A stretch of 64,000 bases of DNA from Thiothrix lacustris DSM 21227 (lineage in GTDB: Bacteria; Pseudomonadota; Gammaproteobacteria; Thiotrichales; Thiotrichaceae): NCBI RefSeq assembly GCF_000621325.1, contig NZ_JHYQ01000022.1, positions 1-64,000 on the forward strand. The letters are read 5' to 3'. The notes under the pieces were generated by a model, which saw only the letters and a program-made list of their open reading frames with translations, was not told the DNA's origin and searched no databases. Below are positions 1 through 7,468 of this stretch, piece after piece. Position 1 is the stretch's first letter. Each line of letters starts with the position of its first letter. The position numbers and the translations under genes are program-made.

Positions 1-1
1 C

Positions 2-166
2 ACCCAACGCTTCGCCACCGTCGAACCCGTGTTTGGGAACTTGCGCGGCAACAAACGCCTGCACCGCTTCACCTTGCGCAGCAAAGCCAAAGTGGACGGG
101 CAATGGAAACTGTTTTGCCTGATGCACAACCTCGAAAAGCTGGCACATTACGGGTATGTCGCATGA
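2..166 (+). CDS. Transposase, C-terminal fragment (IS1182/IS5-like)
   Basis: The reading frame is open from the window edge and ends with TGA at 164-166, giving 54 residues. It contains EPVFGNLRGNKRLHRFTLR, then KVDGQWKLFCLMHNLEKLAHYG, the typical C-terminal end of DDE transposases of the IS1182 group: the E of the DDE triad in the EPVFG context, followed by a basic helix. Only the 3' part lies in the window, so intactness of the element cannot be judged. No terminal inverted repeat could be assigned in the following bases. The family call rests on motif recognition alone. Confidence 0.75.
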   Translation, partial: TQRFATVEPVFGNLRGNKRLHRFTLRSKAKVDGQWKLFCLMHNLEKLAHYGYVA

Positions 167-322
167 AGGGGGAAATGATGCTGCCAAACACGCAAAAATG
201 CACCGTATTGAGCGTATCAGGTGGCATTCAGGGCGTTATGGGGAAGCAGGAAGTCGGCAACGCTGAAAAAAACGCCCGGTCGTTTGGGATGTTCAAAAAA
301 ATGACTGCCCGATCTGGATGGG

Positions 323-433
323 ATGATCAGATTCGGGTTTTTCTACACCCTCGTTGATGGCGTTACGATGGCCGTCGATGGCGTCACCACTGTAGGTGGA
401 TGGATCTGGGATGGTTTAACTAGCGACGACTAA
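323..433 (+). CDS. Possible 36-residue protein or gene remnant
   Basis: ATG at 323 opens 36 codons ending with TAA at 431-433. The product carries an internal echo, LVDGVTMAVDGVTTVGGW, and ends WIWDGLTSDD. The preceding GGATGGG is only a poor ribosome binding site. The repeated VDGVT unit suggests either a small hydrophobic protein or the end of a longer gene cut by the neighbouring insertion element. I do not recognise a family. Confidence is low because frames of this length arise by chance. Confidence 0.22.
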   Translation: MIRFGFFYTLVDGVTMAVDGVTTVGGWIWDGLTSDD

Positions 434-447
434 ATCACCCGTTTGCA

Positions 448-476
448 GTGCGAGGAATACTCACTACTCCTCGCAC
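448..476. terminator. Hairpin between transposase side and dapD
   Basis: GTGCGAGGA (448-456) pairs perfectly with TCCTCGCAC (468-476) around an 11-nt loop. It lies just past the dapD stop, so it probably ends or protects the leftward dapC-dapD transcript. There is no clear T-run on either side, so intrinsic termination is not assured. Confidence 0.5.
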
Positions 477-485
477 CTCCATCAC

Positions 486-1319
486 TTAGATATCGCGCAA
501 CAACTCGTTAATGCCCACTTTGCTACGGGTTTTTGCGTCGACTTTCTTGACAATAACCGCACAATACAAGCTGTATTTGCCGTCGCTGGAAGGCAGATTG
601 CCGGAAACCACCACTGAACCCGCCGGAACACGCCCGTACATGATTTCGCCAGTTTCGCGATCATAAATGCGAGTGCTCTGACCGATGTAAACGCCCATCG
701 AAATCACTGCACCCTCTTCCACAATCACGCCTTCGACGACTTCGGAACGGGCGCCGATAAAGCAGTTATCTTCGATAATGGTCGGGCCTGCTTGCACGGG
801 TTCCAATACGCCACCGATGCCCACGCCGCCGGACAAATGCACGTTCTTGCCAATTTGGGCGCAAGAGCCTACGGTTGCCCAGGTATCCACCATCGTGCCG
901 CTATCCACATACGCACCGATATTGACGTAAGAAGGCATCAGCACGCAGCCCGGTGCAATGTAAGCACCACGCCGCGCAATCGCATTCGGCACCACACGCA
1001 CACCGCCTGCGGCAAATTCATCCGCACTCATGCCTGCAAACTTGGAAGGCACTTTATCGTAATAGTTGGTGCAACCGCCATCCATCACTTCGTTGTCATT
1101 CAGACGGAACGACAGCAGCACGGCTTTTTTCAGCCATTGGTTCACTTCCCACTTACCCACGCCGTGCTGGGTAGCAATGCGTAATTTACCTGCATTCAGC
1201 AGTTCCAACGCCTCATTCACGGCATCACGGGTTTGCGCGTCAGCATTGCGCGGGTTGATGTCGGCGCGGCGCTCGAAGGATTCCTCGATAATGCTTTGCA
1301 GTTGGCTTACGTCTGACAT
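486..1319 (-). CDS. dapD: Tetrahydrodipicolinate N-succinyltransferase DapD
   Basis: Transfers succinyl from succinyl-CoA to 2,3,4,5-tetrahydropyridine-2,6-dicarboxylate in the succinylase branch of the lysine/meso-diaminopimelate pathway; cytosolic trimer. The protein starts [18 protein letters not shown] and carries left-handed beta-helix hexapeptide repeats in the middle and C-terminal half (for example [17 protein letters not shown] and [18 protein letters not shown]). At 277 residues it has the usual family length. An in-frame ATG four codons upstream exists, but GGAGA inside that extension sits at proper distance from the ATG at 1319, so 1319 is chosen. It follows dapC by 27 bases on the same strand, and both act in consecutive lysine steps. 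Confidence 0.97.
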   Translation of the reverse strand: MSDVSQLQSIIEESFERRADINPRNADAQTRDAVNEALELLNAGKLRIATQHGVGKWEVNQWLKKAVLLSFRLNDNEVMDGGCTNYYDKVPSKFAGMSADEFAAGGVRVVPNAIARRGAYIAPGCVLMPSYVNIGAYVDSGTMVDTWATVGSCAQIGKNVHLSGGVGIGGVLEPVQAGPTIIEDNCFIGARSEVVEGVIVEEGAVISMGVYIGQSTRIYDRETGEIMYGRVPAGSVVVSGNLPSSDGKYSLYCAVIVKKVDAKTRSKVGINELLRDI

Positions 1320-1346
1320 TTTTGTCTCCATATTTGGGGGAAATAC

Positions 1347-2540
1347 TTAAAGGGTTTCGACTACGCGCCGGATACGTCCCGCCGCTTCAATACATTCATC
1401 CAGTGGGGCAACCAGTGCCAAACGCACCCGGTTTGCGCCCGGATTCAGCCCATTCACTTCCCGCGACAAATAACTGCCGGGAACCACATTCACATGCGCA
1501 CGAGCAAACAATTCGCGGGTAAACAGGGTGTCATCCACCGGGGTTTCAGGCCACAGGTAAAAACTCGCGGGGGGCAATTCCACCTTCATCACAGGTTTCA
1601 GTATATCCATCACCGCTGCAAATTTCTGCCGGTACAAACGACGGTTTTCCTGCACATGCGCCTCATCTGCCCACGCTGCCACGCTAGCTGCCTGAAACGG
1701 TGGAGGCATCGCGCAGCCGTGGTAGGTACGAAACAACAAGAATTGCTTCAACACCTCGGCATCGCCCGCCACGAAGCCGGAGCGCATCCCCGGCACATTC
1801 GAGCGTTTCGACAAGCTATGAAATACCACACAACGCTTCCACGCCGTATTCCCCATTTGGGCAGCGGCTTGCAATAAGCCCGGTGGCGGCTGGTCTTCAT
1901 CAGCATACAGTTCGGAATAACACTCGTCGGAAGCCACGATAAAATCATGCTGTTCCGCCAGCTTCAGCACCTGTTGCAGGGTTTCCAGCGACATGACTGC
2001 ACCCGTCGGATTGCCGGGGTTGCACAGATACAGTAATTGGCAACGCTGCCAGGTTGCCGCCGGTACAGCAGCAAAATCAGGAATGAAACCATTGTCGGCC
2101 GTGCAAGGCAGAAACACTGGCTCCGCCCCCGCCAACAATGCCGCGCCTTCATAAATCTGATAGAAAGGGTTCGGCATTACCACCGCTGCATCAGCACTGC
2201 GGTCTACCACGGCTTGGGCAAACGCAAACAACGCTTCGCGTGTGCCGTTCACCGGAATCACGTGTTGTTCTGCATCCACCGAATCAGCCGGAAGCTGAAA
2301 ACGCCGCGTCAACCACGCCGCAATGGTTTCACGCAAGGCAGGAATGCCCTTGGTCAACGGGTAATTCGCCAAACCACTCCAGTTGGCAGCAATCGCCTGC
2401 TGGATAAAGTCCGGGGTCGGGTGTTTCGGCTCACCCATTGCCAACGAAACCGCTGGCAGGTCAGCCGGACTGACGCCTTGAAGCAAGGCGCGGATTCTTT
2501 CAAACGGGTAGGCTTGCAAACGGGCAAGATCAGGGTTCAT
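1347..2540 (-). CDS. dapC: Succinyldiaminopimelate transaminase DapC
   Basis: PLP-dependent fold-type I aminotransferase of 397 residues that converts N-succinyl-2-amino-6-ketopimelate to N-succinyl-LL-diaminopimelate, the step after DapD. Visible marks are the N-terminal MGEPKHPTP segment, LLYLCNPGNPTGAV (substrate/cofactor loop), VASDECYSELY and the Schiff-base lysine in FHSLSKRSNVPGMRSGFVAGD. The MGEPKHP and SKRSNVPG context is typical of proteobacterial DapC rather than AspC. It is the first gene of a leftward dapC-dapD pair, so a joint role in peptidoglycan and lysine supply is clear. Confidence 0.93.
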   Translation of the reverse strand: MNPDLARLQAYPFERIRALLQGVSPADLPAVSLAMGEPKHPTPDFIQQAIAANWSGLANYPLTKGIPALRETIAAWLTRRFQLPADSVDAEQHVIPVNGTREALFAFAQAVVDRSADAAVVMPNPFYQIYEGAALLAGAEPVFLPCTADNGFIPDFAAVPAATWQRCQLLYLCNPGNPTGAVMSLETLQQVLKLAEQHDFIVASDECYSELYADEDQPPPGLLQAAAQMGNTAWKRCVVFHSLSKRSNVPGMRSGFVAGDAEVLKQFLLFRTYHGCAMPPPFQAASVAAWADEAHVQENRRLYRQKFAAVMDILKPVMKVELPPASFYLWPETPVDDTLFTRELFARAHVNVVPGSYLSREVNGLNPGANRVRLALVAPLDECIEAAGRIRRVVETL

Positions 2541-2629
2541 CGCTATCCCAAGTTACGTGCGGAAAACGCCCAGTATACCGGAAAACCGAAAAGCGTCACA
2601 AACCCCATCAAACCACTAGGAAAGCTGTG

Positions 2630-3073
2630 TTACCAAGTCTCGTGGCAAGTTACGCCTGCCGCATGGTATTCCGAGGCAACGTGCAGGGTAATGATTTTTT
2701 TGCCGGTCACCGCCTCGGTGACACCATCAATCAAACCAAAGCCAAAATTACACAAAGCATGACTACCTGCTTGAACACCACGGTCTTTCAGCACCAATCC
2801 AATCCGACAGCCGTGTAATTCGGCAGTATTGCCTGACAAATTCACGCCATCCATAAACTCTTTTTCCTGGAAAAAATTCGCCACGATACTACGTGCCAGA
2901 TCAGCATCACCCACCTGCCCTGCGCCCAGACGTTTACCCATCTGCTTGCCTGCATAGCGGAAGACGCTAATCGTGCCTTTTTTACCGATCAGGATCTCAA
3001 TCTGTTCCGCAAGATCAGCCAACAAAGTGACAAGATCGCGGGTATCCATCGCACAGCGTTTAGGTTCGTTCAT
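2630..3073 (-). CDS. Small protein with V4R-like C-terminus
   Basis: 147 residues from ATG 3073 (MNEPKRC), preceded by a modest AGAG. A longer in-frame start at 3151 lacks any ribosome binding site, and MDTRD at 3049 is another option. The N-terminal part is helical (LVTLLADLAEQIEILIGKKG). The C-terminal half has a Cys/Gly layout, HALCNFGFGLIDGVTEAVTG then HAAGVTCHE, resembling V4R/hydrocarbon-binding domains with their final G-x3-C signature. Those domains often bind small ligands or metal. Function is not assigned. It stands alone on the minus strand, diverging from moeA. Confidence 0.6.
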   Translation of the reverse strand: MNEPKRCAMDTRDLVTLLADLAEQIEILIGKKGTISVFRYAGKQMGKRLGAGQVGDADLARSIVANFFQEKEFMDGVNLSGNTAELHGCRIGLVLKDRGVQAGSHALCNFGFGLIDGVTEAVTGKKIITLHVASEYHAAGVTCHETW

Positions 3074-3200
3074 ATATACACACTCTATATTTTTATTGTC
3101 GTATCCCGAAATATAGCAAAATGCTAATACAACAAGATGACAAGTCGACAATTGGTCACGTTATACTGTAGTACTTTGCGCTTGAGATGAGAGATTTTGT

Positions 3201-4439
3201 ATGACCATCAGTTGCGACACCCTCCCCCAAGGAACCCTGAACGTCGAACAGGCACAGGCACACATCCTCGCCAGCATCCCGGTGTTACAGGCCAGCGAAC
3301 AAGTCACCTTGTGGCAAGCACAAGGGCGCATTCTGGCTGAAACGGTCAGCGCCCCGCTGGACGTTCCCCCGCACCGTAATTCGGCGATGGATGGCTACGC
3401 CCTGCGCCACACTGACCTCACCACAACCACCCCATTGAACGTCATTGGCACTGCCTTTGCCGGGCGACCATTTGCGGGCGCTGTCCAACCCGGCGAATGC
3501 GTGCGCATCATGACCGGTGCGGTAGTGCCTGATGGCACAGATAGCGTGGTGATGCAGGAAAACGTACAACGCGATGGCGACACCATCAGACTCACCGCCA
3601 CACTCCAAGCAGGTGAAAACGTGCGTCACCCCGGCGAAGACATGCGCACGGGCGACAGCGTATTACAAGCCGGGGATAAGCTGAATGCGGCTGACCTCGG
3701 CCTGCTGGCCTCCCTCGGCATTGGCGAAGTCAGCGTATTGCGCCGTCCGCGTGTAGCTTTCTGCTCAACTGGCGACGAACTCAAAAGCATCGGTGAAACC
3801 CTGCAACCCGGCGACATTTACGACAGTAACCGCTACACCCTCTACGGCCTGCTGCAAAAGCTTGACGTGGAAATCATCGACCTCGGCGTGGTCAAAGATA
3901 CCCCCGAAGCGGTCGAACACGCCTTCCAACAAGCCATGCAACTTGCCGACATCCTCATCACCAGCGGCGGCGTATCCGTTGGCGAAGCCGATTATGTCAC
4001 CGCCACCTTGCAACGATTGGGGCAAGTCAATTTCTGGAAAATCGCCATGAAACCGGGCAAACCGCTGGCCTTTGGCACACTCGGACAAGGGTTTTTCTTC
4101 GGGCTACCCGGCAATCCGGTATCGGTGATGGCAACCTTCCTGCTGTTTTTACGCCCAGCAATCCTGCGGATGCGCGGTGAAAACGTGCCACTTGTGCCTG
4201 AATATCACGCCATTTGCGACACCCCTCTGCAAAAAGCAGCCGGACGCAAAGACTATCAGCGGGGTATTTGCCAGCGCGATGCTAGTGGGCAATGGCGCGT
4301 CAGCAGCACGGGCGGACAAGGCTCGCACATCCTACGCTCCATGAGTCAGGCGAATTGTTTCATCGCTTTGCCACTTGAATGGGGCAATGTAGAAGCGGGG
4401 ACAACGGTCAGCATTATACCGTTTGAAGGATTGCTCTAA
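3201..4439 (+). CDS. moeA: Molybdopterin molybdenumtransferase MoeA
   Basis: Inserts molybdate into adenylylated molybdopterin to complete the molybdenum cofactor; cytosolic dimer. The 412 residues cover all MoeA domains: PHRNSAMDGYAL near residue 60, MTGAVVPDGTDSVV near 110, FCSTGDELKSIGETLQPGDI near 190, the MPT-binding loop LITSGGVSVGEADYV near 250 and FGLPGNPVSVMATFLLF near 300, then the C-terminal beta domain. A GAGA-rich stretch before the ATG acts as ribosome binding site, and a TTATACT sequence upstream may be the -10. No other Mo-cofactor gene is adjacent. Confidence 0.96.
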   Translation: MTISCDTLPQGTLNVEQAQAHILASIPVLQASEQVTLWQAQGRILAETVSAPLDVPPHRNSAMDGYALRHTDLTTTTPLNVIGTAFAGRPFAGAVQPGECVRIMTGAVVPDGTDSVVMQENVQRDGDTIRLTATLQAGENVRHPGEDMRTGDSVLQAGDKLNAADLGLLASLGIGEVSVLRRPRVAFCSTGDELKSIGETLQPGDIYDSNRYTLYGLLQKLDVEIIDLGVVKDTPEAVEHAFQQAMQLADILITSGGVSVGEADYVTATLQRLGQVNFWKIAMKPGKPLAFGTLGQGFFFGLPGNPVSVMATFLLFLRPAILRMRGENVPLVPEYHAICDTPLQKAAGRKDYQRGICQRDASGQWRVSSTGGQGSHILRSMSQANCFIALPLEWGNVEAGTTVSIIPFEGLL

Positions 4440-4453
4440 CCGAATGGATAGGC

Positions 4454-4480
4454 AAAAAAAGAGGCTGCCTTAGCAGCCTC
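4454..4480 (-). terminator. Intrinsic terminator (leftward), shared between convergent genes
   Basis: GAGGCTGC (4461-4468) pairs with GCAGCCTC (4473-4480) across a CTTA loop. On the minus strand it is followed by seven T, giving a classic terminator for the sulfur-globule-like gene. On the plus strand it also lies directly after moeA and may stop that transcript. Confidence 0.85.
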
Positions 4481-4508
4481 CTTTGAACACGTCGGCTCAA
4501 AGTAGTGA

Positions 4509-5255
4509 TTACTTTGCAGCTGGTGTTGCAGCTGGTGTATCAACAGCTGGGGCAGCGGCTGGTGCTGGTGCTGTCGCAGCGGCAGCAGGTGCTGCTGTTT
4601 TACTGGCAGCGGCGGCTGCCCGCATTTCGTCAACTTTCTTAAAGAATGCATCCGCTTGGGCACGTTGCATCAGCATCTGCTGATAAATCTGCTCAAAACT
4701 CGGTGCTTGTTGCACAGGCATCATGATCATTTGTGGCTGTTGCGCCATGCCTTGACCTTGTGGCATACCCTGCATCGGCATCATGCCCTGAGGCATTTGG
4801 CCGGGTGTTTGTTGCATCATTTGTGGCTGCATCATGTTCATGTTCGGCATGTTACCCCAAGGGTTTCCACCACCGTAGCCATTGCTAGACGTGTTGCTGT
4901 AACCAGACATGTTGTTGTAGCCATTGCCGTAACCATAGCCACTGCCTTGCAGGTTGCTTGCGCCATCACCGCGCCCGCTACCAGCAGCGTCACTCGCCAT
5001 ATCGGTTTTGCCTTTACCCTTCATGGTAACAGTGAAATCGACAGAGCCATCAGCATCACCTTTGCCACGGCCGAAACCGGATGCATCGCTCGCACCAGAA
5101 CCGTAGCCCTGCCCCTGACCACTGGTATTCGCTTGACCAGAACCATAGCCCTGACCGGTACCACTACCATTTTCCATACCATCCATAAACTCGGCAGAAG
5201 CCAAACTGGACATGGCAAGTCCTACAATGAAAAGTGCGGTGTGAGTGTATTTCAT
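4509..5255 (-). CDS. Putative sulfur globule protein (Gly/Met/Asn-rich, exported)
   Basis: 248 residues beginning with a clear Sec signal peptide (MKYTHTALFIVGLAMSSLASA, cut near residue 21). The mature part is low complexity: residues 25-70 repeat GQGYGSG-type units, 105-135 read GYGYGNGYNNMSGYSN and GGGNPWGN, and 135-185 are Met/Gln/Pro-rich. A helical stretch (SFEQIYQQMLMQRAQADAFFKK) and a long Ala/Pro tail follow. Gly/Tyr/Asn/Met-rich exported proteins with NPW segments are known as the envelope (Sgp/CV) proteins around periplasmic sulfur globules in Chromatiaceae and relatives. The AGAGG before the ATG is a suitable ribosome binding site. The assignment rests on composition and signal peptide only. 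Confidence 0.6.
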   Translation of the reverse strand: MKYTHTALFIVGLAMSSLASAEFMDGMENGSGTGQGYGSGQANTSGQGQGYGSGASDASGFGRGKGDADGSVDFTVTMKGKGKTDMASDAAGSGRGDGASNLQGSGYGYGNGYNNMSGYSNTSSNGYGGGNPWGNMPNMNMMQPQMMQQTPGQMPQGMMPMQGMPQGQGMAQQPQMIMMPVQQAPSFEQIYQQMLMQRAQADAFFKKVDEMRAAAAASKTAAPAAAATAPAPAAAPAVDTPAATPAAK

Positions 5256-5335
5256 AAATTATTACCTCTTCTCTCTCTAACGGTTGGAATCCGCGACTGC
5301 GGTGTATTCAGACAATACTGATGGTATGCCCTGCC

Positions 5336-5725
5336 TTATGCACTGGCAACAAATTTATCAGCAGCACCTATGGATGGAACCCTTTCATCCAACGGAAGCA
5401 AGCCGTAATTGGCACGAGCGCGATCACAGGTGGGATTATGTTTACCATCTTCCCATGATGCGGTGAATTCATGGCAAGTGGATGAGCGCAGCGAGTAAAT
5501 GTTGCAACTAACGCACTGACCAACCTCACCTTGCAGCGCGATGCAATGGGGTTTGGCTTGGTTTGTACCTAACATAGCGACGTGATGCGGGGCAATCGCT
5601 TCTGTCAGGTGTGCAGGCACTAGGCCACCGGGTGCTGCATCGGTTTCCCCCCAGTAAAACGAGACACGAAAACTAGCGCAACACGCGCCACAAGTCATAC
5701 AGGGATTAGGTTCTAGCAACGCCAT
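5336..5725 (-). CDS. YkgJ-family cysteine cluster protein
   Basis: 129 residues from ATG 5725, where GGAG sits eight bases upstream; the longer in-frame start at 5764 lacks this. The N-terminus has [12 protein letters not shown], and further cysteines occur in [25 protein letters not shown]. This CxxCxxCC...C layout defines the YkgJ/UPF0153 family, thought to bind Zn or an Fe-S cluster; the function is unknown. It lies upstream of the sulfur-globule-like gene on the same strand, 80 bases away, but a link is only positional. Confidence 0.85.
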   Translation of the reverse strand: MALLEPNPCMTCGACCASFRVSFYWGETDAAPGGLVPAHLTEAIAPHHVAMLGTNQAKPHCIALQGEVGQCVSCNIYSLRSSTCHEFTASWEDGKHNPTCDRARANYGLLPLDERVPSIGAADKFVASA

Positions 5726-5829
5726 ACAAGCTCCTTTCAAGATACATCCGTGCCATAGTAGCAAACGAGGTGAACCAATGATGTTAAAGCTGACTTACCC
5801 ATGCAACTGGACTAATCTATGGCAAACTA

Positions 5830-6126
5830 TCACATTTTGATCACCCCCATATTCAGCAACCACCCGACGACGCCCACATTCACGACCACTGTTACCCAGA
5901 ACACGCGCTGGAACGCCACTTTGCTGGACTTGTGACGCAAGACTTTTTGCGCGAGTAACGCCCCCGGCCAACCGCCCGTTAAAGCCAAACTGTGCAGGGT
6001 GCTTTCCTTAGTGCGCCAACGGTTGTGCCGCGCGGCGGATTTGTCCTGCGCATATACCAGAAACGTAATAACGCTGGCGATTAGGTAGATTGTGAGGATG
6101 ACGGTAACAGACATAGCCCATTTCAT
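5830..6126 (-). CDS. DUF1294 small membrane protein
   Basis: About 98 residues from ATG 6126; the upstream in-frame start at 6180 adds a cysteine-rich segment that looks non-coding. There are two membrane helices, VILTIYLIASVITFLVYA near the N-terminus and VFWVTVVVNVGVVGWLLNM near the C-terminus. Between them is the conserved DUF1294 core DKSAARHNRWRTKE and LHSLALTGGWPGALLAQ. Many homologues carry an extra N-terminal cold-shock domain; this one lacks it. No function is known. No strong ribosome binding site is seen, so the start is uncertain. Confidence 0.85.
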   Translation of the reverse strand: MKWAMSVTVILTIYLIASVITFLVYAQDKSAARHNRWRTKESTLHSLALTGGWPGALLAQKVLRHKSSKVAFQRVFWVTVVVNVGVVGWLLNMGVIKM

Positions 6127-6196
6127 AATAAGATGATTATGGCTATTGTAACTGATACGACAACAACACACCCTCAACACCAGCGTTTTCTAGACG

Positions 6197-7261
6197 TTAA
6201 TCCGCGAACGGATAATCCGTATACCCCACCGCCGGATCAGCCAAACCTACACCATAAAACGTGCCGAAATCGGGCGGATTCAGCGGCAGGTTTTCCTGCA
6301 AACGCCGTGGCAAATCAGGGTTGGCAATAAACGCTTTACCGAAGGACACCGCATCGGCGTTGCCAGTCGCTAATACAGTCTGCGCACTGTCGACATCAAA
6401 GCCTTCGTTGGCGATAAAGAAGCCACCGAAACGCTGTTTCAAAACTGAGCTGATGCTGTCTTCTTTCAGCGCTTCGCGAGTGAAGATGAAGGCGATATTG
6501 CGTTTACCCAGCTCTTCCGCCACATAGCCAAACGTCGCCAGCGGGTTGGAATCGCCCATTGTGTGCGCATCACCACGCGGCGCAAGGTGCATTCCGACCC
6601 GACCTGCACCCCACACGTCAATCACCGCATCGGTCACTTCCAGTAACAAACGCGCCCTATTTTCCAGCGAACCGCCGTAGGCATCGGTGCGTTTATTGGT
6701 GCTGTCTTGCAGGAATTGGTCGAGCAAATAGCCATTCGCACCGTGAATTTCCACGCCATCAAAGCCCGCCAGTTTGGCGTTTTCAGCGCCCAAACGATAC
6801 GCCGCGACAATGCCCGGAATTTCGTCGGTTTCCAGCGCACGCGGTACGTCGTAATGTTTCTCTGGCCGCACCAGACTAACGTGCCCCTCAGCAGCAATCG
6901 CGCTCGGCGCAACTGGCAATTCGCCATTCAAATAACTCGAATCGGAAATGCGCCCAACGTGCCAAAGCTGCAAGAAAATCAGCCCGCCCGCTTGATGCAC
7001 GGCCTCTGTAGTCAGCTTCCAGCCTTCCACTTGTTCTGCCGACCAAATCCCCGGTGTATCGGGGTAGCCAACGCCCATCGGGGTAACAGACGTGGCTTCG
7101 GTCAGGATCAACCCCGCGCTGGCACGTTGCTGGTAATACTTCGCCATCAACGCATTCGGCACACGCCCAACACTGGCGCGGCAACGGGTGAGTGGTGCCA
7201 TGATGCAGCGATTGCGTAAAGTGAGCTCGCCCAGTTGGGCAGCGTCAAACAATGAAGTCAT
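6197..7261 (-). CDS. nemA: Alkene reductase, Old Yellow Enzyme family (NemA-like)
   Basis: FMN-dependent TIM-barrel ene-reductase of 354 residues, using NAD(P)H to reduce activated C=C bonds of enals, enones, maleimides or nitro compounds. Seen are LTLRNRCIMAPLTRCRA, ILTEATSV, FLQLWHVGRIS, the active-site pair in GVEIHGANGYLLDQFL (His/Asn), DAYGGSLENRARLLLEV and the FMN-phosphate region. ATG 7261 is chosen because AGGA precedes it by ten bases; an in-frame start at 7303 has no such site. It stands alone. The exact substrate cannot be deduced. Confidence 0.92.
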   Translation of the reverse strand: MTSLFDAAQLGELTLRNRCIMAPLTRCRASVGRVPNALMAKYYQQRASAGLILTEATSVTPMGVGYPDTPGIWSAEQVEGWKLTTEAVHQAGGLIFLQLWHVGRISDSSYLNGELPVAPSAIAAEGHVSLVRPEKHYDVPRALETDEIPGIVAAYRLGAENAKLAGFDGVEIHGANGYLLDQFLQDSTNKRTDAYGGSLENRARLLLEVTDAVIDVWGAGRVGMHLAPRGDAHTMGDSNPLATFGYVAEELGKRNIAFIFTREALKEDSISSVLKQRFGGFFIANEGFDVDSAQTVLATGNADAVSFGKAFIANPDLPRRLQENLPLNPPDFGTFYGVGLADPAVGYTDYPFAD

Positions 7262-7365
7262 ATCAAGGTGTTCCTGTGTATTGAATAGCCGCGAGAGTAG
7301 CACGCTTTCAATGCCCTTACCGCTGACGGATATTTAAAGCTGTCTGCGCCTTCAGTTGATACTTG

Positions 7366-7468
7366 TTGCGGTGAATAGAGGCGCTAATCACCGCATTATT
7401 TGCGGAGATTAGGCTTGTGCTTGCGGTGATTAGCGTCTATAAACACCGTAAACGCTGCGGTGATTAAT
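7366..7468. promoter_or_regulatory. Repeated operator-like boxes upstream of fic
   Basis: Five copies of a GCGGTGATTAG-like box: TTGCGGTGAATAG at 7366, the inverted CGCTAATCACCGCA at 7382-7395, TTGCGGAGATTAG at 7400, TTGCGGTGATTAGCG at 7421 and CTGCGGTGATTAAT at 7455-7468. The last abuts the fic start codon. The clustering implies cooperative binding of a repressor, plausibly the winged-helix tail of the Fic protein itself. Confidence 0.7.

Larger units (their letters stand above)
167..485. other. Intergenic stretch after the transposase
   Basis: About 320 bases between the transposase tail and dapD. No long gene with recognisable homology is seen. The only contents worth naming are a possible 36-residue reading frame near 323-433 and a strong hairpin at 448-476, both listed separately. 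A frame of 84 codons (103-357) crosses the transposase end in another phase and has no recognisable product. Confidence 0.5.

Noticed and set aside
4483-5321. Long Ala/Gly- and His/Arg-rich frames opposite the sulfur-globule-like gene
   Set aside because: They are antisense shadows of a low-complexity coding sequence and have no start signals.
7366-7468. CRISPR array from the repeated GCGGTGATTAG boxes
   Set aside because: Units are only about 11-14 bases, variably spaced and in both orientations; no cas genes nearby.
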